Shown here: piece after piece, positions 39,701 to 51,700 of the stretch
Layout: each line of letters opens with the position of its first letter
Position numbering within the stretch: position 1 is the stretch's first letter
NCBI RefSeq assembly: GCF_029784165.1
Contig: NC_073695.1
Span: 97,321,485-97,385,484 of the forward strand
Direction: 5' to 3'
Origin: Wyeomyia smithii
Taxonomy: Eukaryota > Arthropoda > Insecta > Diptera > Culicidae
Length of the DNA: 64,000 nt
Position numbers and translations under genes: made by a program
Notes under the pieces: generated by a model
The model's database searches: none
Told to the model about the DNA's origin: nothing
Seen by the model: the letters and a program-made list of their open reading frames with translations, nothing else

Positions 39701-42700
39701 AATGAAAATGAAACTGGTAAATGTTGCGTCAGATTTCAAACGGTTATAGCAAGCGAACGACTTAATGCATCTTAGTCATTTATATGTCGGTGGATAGATA
39801 AAATGTGTAACAATTTTTTGATATTATGTTCAACATTGTTGCTTTACTGCTTAATGGTGGAAAAAGGTGAAAAGTTCCAAGGTCAAGCTTTCCCATACAT
39901 TTCCCTAGTTCTTGGCTTGCTTCCCAAGCACAGATAACAATAACATGGACGAAATAAATTCCACCGCCTACATATTTTGACTCAACAAAGTGTTTTGGTT
40001 TGTTTGTCTTCGTCTAAGCTGCGTGGCCACGCCTTAATGGTAAAAATCTACGCTGAACTCGGTACAAAAGACTGCGTGTGGAAAATTCAGCTTCAGTTTA
40101 GTTTGTTCCACAATAGCGAGTGCGGTGCAGCTATTAAAGCTTTGCGACATTGAGAACGAGAGCTGCATACGAGTCGACTTCCAGGCACCGCGGAGCATGT
40201 TACCTGTATTCTGCACACGGCAGCAACAATAACCATCGTACGCTGCAGGATATTTTGCTGGCACACCTGCTGGAGGGCACAGCGGACAGCAAATTTTCTA
40301 CGCGGCCAACAAAATAATCGATGCTACCGGTGGTGGTGTGATTATCAGCGTTCTGTAGCATACATTTCGAGCTGAAGATTATCGAATCGGTTCTTTTTAG
40401 AACTATAAATGCTTGAAGACAAGAGTTACGAGAATTTTCACAACTACTCCTAGTGTGGAATGTCCATCTATTTCTCAATAATCATTTTTACAATAACGAC
40501 CAGGGCGCACCAAAGATAAAAGGTAGTGTTGCCTATGAATAGTTTATCACAACAAGACATAACCCTCATTTCAAGAATTTTCACTGCTAAATTGAGTGAT
40601 TTTCCGGTTTAATTGTTTGTTTGTGTTCACTCGAACACCGTTATCAGTCAAATCTTAGAAACGAAAATTAGTTAATCTAAGAACCAGAGTGATTTGCGCA
40701 TCGGGAAAGCAAAAACTTTCTTTTGATGCTTATGAAAATCACTCAGTAGTATCGAAGGTGTTTTGGTTTGTTCCTCTTTCTCGAAGCTACGTAGCTACGT
40801 CTTAATTGCAAAAATCTAAGCTGAACTCGATACAAAAGACTGCGTGTAGAAAATTCAGCTTCAGTTTAGTTTGTTACACATAAGCGAGAGCAGTGCAGCT
40901 GTTAAAGGTACGCGACATTGAGAAACGAGAGCTGCATACGAGTCAACTTCCAGGCACTGCGGAGCATGTTACACCTTTATTTTGCATACGGCAGCAACAG
41001 TTACCATCGTTCGCTGCAGGATATTTTGCTGGCACAGCTACTGGAGGGCACAGCGGAGAGCAAGTTTTATGCGCGGCCAACAAAATATTCATGGTGCGAT
41101 TATCAGCGTTCTGTAGAACGAATTTCTAACTGAATATTATGGAATCTGTTCTTTTCAGAACTATAGATGCTTGAAGATAAGAGTTATGAGAATTTTCGCA
41201 ACTACTACTAGTGTAAAATTTTCATGTATTCATGCATCGTTAGTTTTAAAATAACGACTTTCAAAAATAATCGGTAGTGTTACCTATGAACAGTTTAGCG
41301 CAGCATATAATAATATTTAGTTTAGCATATATTATATATTTAGTCCTACGTCACCATTTCATACAACCCCCAGGGCTGTATACCTTGTAGTATTTTCACT
41401 CGAAAGGATTATAGTGCTACTGGTAACTCTCAGTTGGTAACGTGTCTACACTACATCAAGTTTTCTCGGAATAGAGCGGCTTACGGAACGAAAATTGGGC
41501 CATCTGGGAACCAATTGGAGAAAAGATGAAATTCTAGGTTCTAGATAGTCGTGAATGCAGACAAGAATTAAAAAAACGCAGGTCATCCATTTTTGATCTT
41601 GTTAATTACGTCCCCGTCGATGCTAGTGAAGCCATTCGAAGACTCGCCATCGGGTGTTTGATGAACCTGGTAAGGGACACGAGACCAATATTACAGTATT
41701 TTGTAACCGGCAACCCAAAGTTCGTTGGTCACACGGGTGCGGAATAAGCGTTCGATCTCAACGAAAGGCGGTCATCGAGTAGATACGCGTGGGATGTACG
41801 TTATGCAAGGCGGAACAGTGTCTCGGAACTATAGGCTGAAACCACCGTGTCACTATTAGCAATACTCAGATGGAGAGATATGCGAAGAGAATGTTGTGAG
41901 CCAAACGAACATGTCAAAATCCAAGCCAAACGAACAAGAAAGGTAACACATTGAGAGGTATTGCAATCAGGTACGATAAAAAATATTTTTATTCTCACAC
42001 GTTTTTCGTATTATATTACTAAACAATGAATTGGGAATGCACTAAAATTGCTTTATTACAGTGATTTTAAACAAGTGGTTCACAAACCTTTTGTATGGTC
42101 AACAAAATAATGATCAATTATAGTGAAAGTATATAAATTGAACCTAAATATAAAATTTAACACCTTAACGGTTTTTGTGATGCACTTAACTGTTTCCCAG
42201 CACTTCCACCTTCAAAATCAGTTATACGAGTCGAATGAAAAAGTTAGTCAATATTGCGCTCTGAGAAGAGATCTGGCACCTCTGACGTGTGAAACCTAGT
42301 TGCCATATTGAGTTTAGCCTCGATCACGGTACGAGTGACACGCGTCGTTTGTGTTCGTTATAAAAGTGCGCGTTTTAACTGTTTTATTTGGACAGTTTGT
42401 GTCCCGTAGGAGCGAAGATTGTTCCGCTTTGGTAAGATCCACGAAGGTTGTCCCGTTGGCCCGTGAGTTGAGTGCTGTGTTCTGTGTGAACCAAATACGA
42501 TCATTGAATTGAAGCTTGACGTGGGTTTCGCAACCGACAGCAAGAGGAAATTAGGAATAAATCGCGATAAGTGTTTATTTTGTTTTTTTTCTCCTGTGTT
42601 CTAGCAAAAATCCGAAAGTCCGCTAGAGGTATCTTGCCGCCCTGTAAGGGTTTCGCCGGGTAAATTTTAGTGTGTACAGGGTGACCCCCTGTTACAATTG

Positions 42701-42719
42701 TTTTTTTCATCGCTTATCG

Positions 42720-42771
<52 letters not shown>

Positions 42772-45700
42772 CTCTCTGAGTATCTCTAGTCACTATTAAC
42801 ATGTGAAGCGAAGTACATAGCTGTGTGAAGCAACAGTACTCGTGATGGGAATACTCCGGTTGAGAAGGTGGGAAACCGAAAGTGTGTCACTTTTGCAAAC
42901 TGCTGAGGCAACTTCGTCGCGATCGCGTGGGGATCGCTGCATATCAAGTAAAGAAGCATGATACTCCGAAGTACGAAAAGTTGCAGAAAGCAAAAGTTTT
43001 GTTAAGATTGTGAATTTTGCATTACTACTTGTGGTGATAACAATGACGATTTCTGGTGCCTAGACTCTGGGGTCAGTGCTCATATGCTAAGCATTCAAAA
43101 TTTGGACGCAATATCATAAAATCTGAATTTTTTATGACTTTTCAAAGCTTGGCGAACTGACGGTTTTTGTCTTTTTCTTGAAAAAAAGAACATTACTTTG
43201 AAACGCTCTGTAGCTTCAATGATAGCTTGGATTTTTTTGACGTCAAAGGAAAAGTTGTTACAAATATTGTGCAAAACAAACCCTTTTCATTTGATATTGT
43301 AAAATTTGGTCATAGTAGGCCTGACACTAGAAAAAATTAAAAAAAACGTGATTTTTTTGTAGAAAAGTAGCTTAAAAGTTTAGTTGCTGCAGTTTGCCAC
43401 GGTTGTGACTAGATTCAAAATTTTGGTAAAAACGTAAGCTTTCAAATGCATACTGTCCGCTGCTGCGCAAAACCGCGCAAATTGTCACTTTAGTTGAAAA
43501 GGCGATAGCAGATTTTTTTAGTTTTTATTTTTGAAGTTGAAATTTCATCCAGGATTAATTTTAGTCATAACCATGATACCCCATTAATGAAAATTTATGA
43601 TATCGTACTCAATCCGTAAGGATAAAATATAAATTTGGGCAAAAATCACAAAATTTATCAATGAAAAGTTATAAAATAAGTGTTAAACAAGAAAACAGTA
43701 AAAAAATCTGAAATTTTAATTATCTCAAACTTTATCACTTTCTGCAAATTTAAAACAATACTAAAAACATTCAGCCCTTTTCAATTTATGATCATGAAAT
43801 TCGTTAAACTGATTGAAGTGTCAAATATTAGCAGCAAATTCATACTATCATACTCCGGCCAACAATAGCCCGTTTGAAGATTGCTTTTGCTTCACACTCG
43901 TTTGCATACAAAAGTAAAGCACACATTTTGCTTTATGAGAAAAAAACAAAGAACAGTCGTCGCCCTCCGCATCTTTTCGTATTCATTTAGAACGTTGTGT
44001 CATTCCAGTGTCTTAGTTTTCAAATTTATAAATTCGTTGAATTTGATTATGGAGCCTTCAACTTCAGCGGCACCATCTTATTCAATGTCTAGTAAGTTGT
44101 CAATTCATGGTGTTATACATGTATTTAAATGTCCTCTTTCAACCATAGAAACCGGAATTGGAAGATAACATATATATGAAACAATGAAACATCGAAAATT
44201 ACTAGAAGAAATGAAAATAGCAGCGAAAGACATTTTTCCTGCTGATAAGTATAATGAACTTCAAATTTTCTGGAAACAATTCAACACGAGATTTAAGCGA
44301 TCACAGCGAAAGATGATGATGCTGTTGGTGGTTTTTTCAATTTGTAATTAGTTTGTATTACTTATGTTGTTTTAGTTTATTTAAAAAATATATATATTTA
44401 GGCAAAATTTGTTTAGTTCGAGGGGTCGTCCATAAATTACTTTTTTTTTTCAATGGAAAGGACGCCCGGTGGTACTACTTGTGGTCAAAGATCATATAAT
44501 TCTATAAAAAAGGAAAAAAGGGCCAAAAAAATATTAAAATTGGCTTTCGTGCTTTATGGACGGCCCCAAACAAAAAATGAATGCCAAATTTGTGTTCAGC
44601 GCCCCAAAATTATGTAAATACCAAGTTTTTGTCGCATTTCTCGACACTTTTTTTTGCTTGGCCAGCCTTTGTATGGAGTCGCCCCACTGTGCATCCGTTT
44701 GTTTAAAAAAAAACATCAACAGACCTTGTAGCCCAAATGATTTCCTTACACTAAAAATTATGTGCTGAAATCAAGAAGCGGGTCTTCAGCATCTCGCGGC
44801 TGGTGTCGAAATCAAAGCATGTAGCATGTAGCATTGAAATGGCGCTGGAGACCGGATATTGTGCTGAAGCTTCGAAAGTTAGCTTTGAGGCGAGCAATAC
44901 TCCTAAGTCCTTGACTCGGTTTGTGCGTCGCAAAAGTGTATTCGACAAGTTGTATTTAAAAGTCAGTGGACTACGCGACACGACCACGGCGGTTCGGTGG
45001 TTCAAGTTGAAAAAAAGGCAGATGATAGGTCTGTGTAAATGACGTCCGTCTGAGACTGGTTGTTAAAGCTATCAATTCTGTAGGATGTGAGCGTTTGGAG
45101 ATATCCCAAGCAGCACACATTGTTGCAATGAAGCAAATGCAACTCCCAATGTAACTTCGAAATACTACAAGGAATACAGCCCTAAGGTTGTATGTGATGG
45201 TGACGTGGGACTAAACACTGTAATTGGGGGTTTTTTGTTACAAAATATAAAGAGTCTGCAGACAGAATCAATGTGTTTGCTCAGCGACTGTACGTATTTT
45301 TATTTTCAGCCTCCCCTGGAAATCAATTTTTGAAATATATTCAACAACACTCGAAAGAATATCGTTTATATTTGGCAGTATTATGCCTGTAGTATTTTTT
45401 TTTTTTTTTTTGGCAGGCCCAAGCAAATCGTGCTTGTTGAAGAAGCACCAAGAATTTATCGTAATGCCTCAGCGTCAGAATAAACTCTATATCCACGAAA
45501 ACCAAATTCAATAATACTTACGTTACTATAATAAATGGTTTTGTCTTATTTAACTCAGATTATATCAAACCTTTAATATGGATCTTACTTTCAAAATAAT
45601 ATGGAAGCTCTCACAAGGGTTTATTAATTGGCAAACATAAGAAGATATGTTAAACAAAATTAATAACAAGTTCCAGCAAAAATTCGTAGCAATCAACAAT

Positions 45701-48700
45701 TCCATTTTTGTTTTTTGCTTAACAATTTTTTTTTGCTTACAACTACATTCGCTGTATTACGAAGACAGCATATATACGTTTATTATGGTAAAGCTTAGAA
45801 TAATAATATATCATCTAACAATTTGAACAATGAATCTTAGTAAATAAACCAAAAATTCACAAGCATTCGCCGGCTCTTACTTTTCTATAAATGTGTATAT
45901 TTGGGAATTTACTCATTCGGTACTATCCGGTCACGATTATTTAGTGAATACCGAAGATAAAATTAAATAAATATCCGTTGCAAAACTTTACAATTCTTAT
46001 TGAGTAATTTATGGTAATCATATTTATGAGATAAACTTCCAATCACCATCAGCAGCAGCATTGCAGTTTTTCCTCGATTGCACACGAATAGAAATGTACG
46101 AAAAAAAAGTATACCACTGCATACGAATAGTACCGCTGCAGTACGAATAGAAGTGTACCGCTGAAATGTACGAATAGAAGAGTACCGCTGCAATCATAGA
46201 CGACGAGAGACCTGCGGTTCTATACTTCACTGGTACTATTGCTTTTACCGGCATGTTTTCTTTTAAGACATCAGTTTTTATTAGGTTCTGAAAGCAGGTT
46301 TAGAAATTGTTCAAGAATAAGGATTGCTTCAAACTTTTCGAAAAACTTTTACCTTCGAGACATCATATTAGTCTAAGCTCATGGAAGCAAAAATAAATTA
46401 ACCTTTTGGGACGGGGAGACTCTGTCAATTTTTATTTCGATATTGATATTTTTTTTTTTTTATTCTCGTTTATTTTCCGTCGGTCTAGTTCCGCCACTGT
46501 TGTGGCCAATCACCGACGCCCAGGGAGGCGACTCCACACCCAGGACCCTAACTCACGACCCGTTTATTAACGGACCGGCGCCAACGGCTTTACTTCCTCA
46601 TGCGATGGAAGGCGTGATCCCAGAGATTTTTCGCCTCAGAAAATTTCCCGGTGTCGGCTAGGATTGAATCTAGACCAGTTGGGTTGGTTGTGAGTGGATC
46701 ACGCCACCTCACAACCATCGACACCTATGTCGGCGGTGGGATTCGAACCCAGGCGTCGAGCGTGGTTGACGGAGACGTTACCAACCACACTAGGCCCCCG
46801 CTCAATTTCGATATTGATATTGCTTCAAACTTTTCGGAAAACTTTTACCTTCGAGACATCATATTAGTCTAAGCTCATGGAAGCAAAAATAAATGAACCT
46901 ATTGGGACGGAGAGACTCTGTCAATTTTTATTTCGTATTGATACGGAGAATATTACAGGGAACGGATGGTGTCTATTCACGTTGTCTGTGCTAGGAATGC
47001 TCGCATGTAATTGGTTCATTGTTCGCGTAAATTTGTCATTGAAACTTTTTATCAATTTTACCGCTTAGCAATGAAATTAGAGTGATAACTAGCGTATTAC
47101 AAAATTGTTCTTCATTTTATCTATCCAGCTTCTGGAACCAGAAAGATGCACAGAAGCTAAAAATTGATCACAGACACAATCTTGAATTTTAAGATGGTGA
47201 CTTCCGGTGTCTGGCAAACAACCGGAAATGACCAAATACCATTCAATATGAATGTTTTCGGAACCAGAATTACGCCCAGATGCCAGAAATTGATTTCACA
47301 GGCAATAATAAAGTCCAAAATGACGACTTTCGGCTTCTGAAAAACAGTCCAAAGTGACCAAATATCACCCAATATGAGTTTTTCTTTAACCAGTATCCTA
47401 AATACCATTTTGAAATCCAAGATGGCGACTACCGGTTTGTGAAAAACAGCCTAAAATAAACAAATACTATCCAATATGAGTATCTCTGGAACCAGAATGA
47501 TGCAAGGAGCTGACAATTGACCTCAGGCACCATTTTGAATTGCTAAATGACAACTTATAGGCAACAGTCGGAAATGACCGAATGATACTCAATATGGATA
47601 TTTCCGTAAACGTGATGATGCATAGAAACCAAACATTGACCCTGGACACTATTTTGAATTTGAAGACGACCACTTTTAGTTTCTGGAAAACAACCAAAAA
47701 TACCTCCCAATATGGGTATTTCCGGTGTCAGATTGATGCCAGAAAGTCTGCTGATAATGACAGAATACCACCCAATATGAATATATTCAGAATTAAGGCG
47801 ATGTACAGAAGCCAAAAGACGAGGATGTTGTCATTTCGATAAAACCAATCATTTCAAAAGATTTGTTATTTGACTATGATCATATCCTATGGCCGATTCG
47901 TCGTGCATTTGCAGACTTCAAACAAACCGCAAGGAATCAATGAACTTGGAACGTTCAAATAGTACGACACCACATTTAAATTATGTTGAGGCCACATATA
48001 TCAATCAAAGCAGGTATAGTTTTAAATAGTCTTTGAATTTCTCTTCTTTTCATAACTTTTGAGCCACATATCAAATTGTTATGAAGTTTGTTATTTGTAA
48101 GTTTGAGAGATGACTTGTTCGTATGACACTAGTTATGTTCAAATAAGTCATGTAATCTTTGAGATAATAGACTTCCGTTGTTTTATTAACAATTCAATAC
48201 ATAACGGTTGCTTAAAATCGATTATAATCAAATGAAATGGGAACGTGTAGAGCAGCCAAACTTTGAAACCACGTGTTCAATCATAATTCATCAGTTAACC
48301 CCTCACTAGCCCGTTCATCTGATAATACTATTGATCAAATCGGTTGTGTACTTTCTGAGATAATGAAGTTTCGTGATTTTCACAATTCGGTACCTTACAG
48401 ACGAAGTAACAGTTCGATTACAGTAAAATTCAACAGGGTCTTCTGAGGCAGCTAGACCATTCATTTGACACTAATTTTGTGGAAATCGGGTCAGCCATCT
48501 CTGAGAAAAGTGAGTGAGTCCAAGTAGTCTTCGGAATATGTTCCTCTGTATAGCTGGATTTCACATTTTTAAACATAACAGGCAAAGTAATTGTCCGATT
48601 ACAAAACAAATCAATAGGGTCTTATGGGGCAATTAGACCTTCCATTTGACACTGATTTTATGAAAATCGGTTCAGTCATCTCTGAGAAACGTGAGTGAGA

Positions 48701-51700
48701 TTGAACAGTCTTCAGAACACGTTTCTTTTCATAACTTTTGAACCACAAGTTCAATCTTTATGAAATTCAAAACTTAAGGGTTTTGTAAGTAGCCCGTTCT
48801 TTTGAGACCAATTTTGTTCAAATCGGTTGTGTAGTTTCTGAGATATTGATGTTTCATGATTTTCACATTTTTAAACATAACCTCTAAACTAAAAATCTTC
48901 TAGCTTGCTAGAATGCCGTTCCCGAAAGCATCTAAAATGAAATCTTCCGTTTTGTTGGACCTGATTCACACGAGCTTGGCCGGTTCGTTTGAAGTGAGTA
49001 CTCCACGCGGTGACCGTTTGATCATGACCATGATCGACCGTTACAGTGAGTACAGCTTCCTACAACCCATTTCCAAATGGAACTGATGAACGCAAAAACC
49101 GTACTACACACTTAAAATTTTTTGCCGGGTCTCGGTAATTTATTGCCGAGAACGGCACCACTGAGTGCTCGGTTAAGAAAAAAATGACAGCTGTCACATT
49201 TTTTCGTAAATCAAGGTTCAGCCTAACTGAAATTTTGGAAATCGGGTATTTACGGAAAAATGTGACAGCTGTCATTATTTTTTTAACCGACCACTCAGTG
49301 GTGCCGTTCTCGGCAATGAATTACCGAGACCCGGCAAAAAATTTCATGTGTGTATGTTGGAGATGAACAGATGCTTGCTTGCCGAGGCTGAATTGAATGA
49401 AAAGTACTGGAGAGAAGCCGTTTTATGTGAAAATTACTAATTGAATCTCCTTCCTTTCGCCACTATCGATTGTAGAAGAACGATGAGTCGAGATGATGTC
49501 TTCCAAGAGCATGAACCGAAAGTGCAATAGTCCGTGCGGAGAATCGAAATACCAAAGTAACTTGGGGAGTCAACGTAGATAGATGCTCATCAACTTGAGA
49601 AGAAGCATGAAGACGATGCAACAGTTCTGGATTCGGATGATGAGTCGGATGAAACAGTGCCTGGAATGATTGAAAGTTGTTATGATAGTGCTTTTGATGT
49701 ACACTTGAGGAGTCCAGCAGTAACTAATTGTTTGAAGGTTTTAATAAGGAGGAATATCATCGACGGTCGCATCGGAAAACGAAGGGGATTCCCCAGACCG
49801 TTACGATGATCGACCAAATGTGGTACGAGCAAATGCTGAATTGGAATCTTGAAACATGAAGGAAACCAGAACATCCAAGAGTTCGATAGCGTGGGAGCGG
49901 AAATGAAGAGCCATGCAGATAACTCCGCGTGAGAATCGATACCTCTGCCTCGAGGAAGAAGAACAGTCGGAAGTAACTGGGTATATAAAATGAAGCGAGA
50001 TGCAGCCGGGAACGTGAGCAGATACACGGCGAAGCTTGTAGTCCAAGGATAATCGCAGTAATACGGAGTAGACTTGCTATTGCAATTATGGATCGAATTG
50101 TTTTGAAGCATCCAAATGCTACGGACAGCGTATCTCCACGGTGAGCTTGAATAAGAATGGGCAGCCACCGGGATTCGTAGCATATTCTCTCGAGAGTGTT
50201 GGGTTTACTTCCACTGCTCCTGTCTACGTCGTTGCACGTTCTGATGCTTAACTCAACGTAACAATATCGTTGATCAGCTGGTACGCATCGAACTTTTCGA
50301 TTGCCGGTTTGAACTCCTATTTCGACCATCTTGAGCGTTGGCATGTAGTGCTTTGATTGTGAACTTGCGATTCTTTTTATCGAATAACATGCGAATACTT
50401 CCAAAGAAATTGAGACATCGACAAGTCTCCGTTTCATTTTTGTCAAATCTCCGCTTGTTTCGGGATCTCACGACATTTTCAGAGATTCGTAATGCATTGA
50501 GTTCATGCAACCACACCACAGAAAATCCCCCATGTGGGCAAACCAATAATAATCTCTTATGTGAGAAACAAAACCCAGGAGTATCTTGATTCGAATTCAA
50601 ACTTCTATCTAATCAACACAGATCTTAACAGTCAACGATTACTGTAGTGAATATTTATTGCGAAAAAAACGTTGCGATTCTATTCTACTTCTTTCACACA
50701 AGATTTGGAAACATGAAGGTTAAGAACTTTTTTAAATTGCATTCTTTCAATCTTCTTAGTATCAAAAATATCTTATAAAAATACTTCATGCATTTTTTAC
50801 ACCCCTTTCCGTGACGGCAAGATGAATGCCTCCAACTGGCATCAAAATAACCGACCGCGGATCTAGCTGTAGTTCCTGATTCTTCTGCTTTTCATCAGTC
50901 AACCGGAAGTTGAACTTCGACAGTAACATAGCCAAACCAACCTTCGTTTGAACCTTACCCATTCTCATACCAATACAAATTCTAGGTCCAATTCCGAAAG
51001 GCAGATACGCATCACTGGTGTAAAGCTGTTCGTCTTGGAATCGTTCCGGGATAAACTTTTCCGGCTCGGGAAACAAATCTGGATCACGATGTATACCCAT
51101 TATAGGAATTATTACGGGAGTTCCCTTAGGAATTGTGTGATCCGTTCCAGGTAATTTATAAGCCTTATTACATTCTCGGTTCAAAAATGGCAAAGAAGGG
51201 TACATGCGTAGGGTTTCATCGATGCAACCCTCTAAATATTTCATTTCCGTCAGGGTGTTGTACGTAAGCTTGCCTTGATTCTTTGCTAGAATTCTATCAA
51301 TTTCTGCATGAACTTTCTCCTGAACGTGGGGATTCTTAGCCAGCTGATACAAGCAAAAAGACATAGCTGTTGAAGAGGTTTCATAGGCGGCAACAAAAAA
51401 CACAAAGGCATGAGCCGTAACCTGTTCCAAAGATATGTGTTTCGCTGCAGAAGTAGGACTGGCATCCCACTGCTCATCATAGGAAACTGTGCCGCGATTC
51501 CGCAACTGCAGCAAGAGCTGCATCATATCCTTCCTGATAACGTTATTTTTTTCTCGATATTCCAAAGTGTCTCGAACTATACTTATCATGAAATCTTCTA
51601 CTTCTTGATCTACAAATTTAAACCCAAAGATCGCGTTCATCTTCGGTGTGAAAATTGTGCTTCCTAAACGCAACATATTTTTCAAAGTATGTGCAAACAC

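Noticed and set aside
49757..50446. 229-codon minus-strand ORF
   Set aside because: Antisense to the Copia RT remnant, which has clear plus-strand RT motifs; no similarity of its own.
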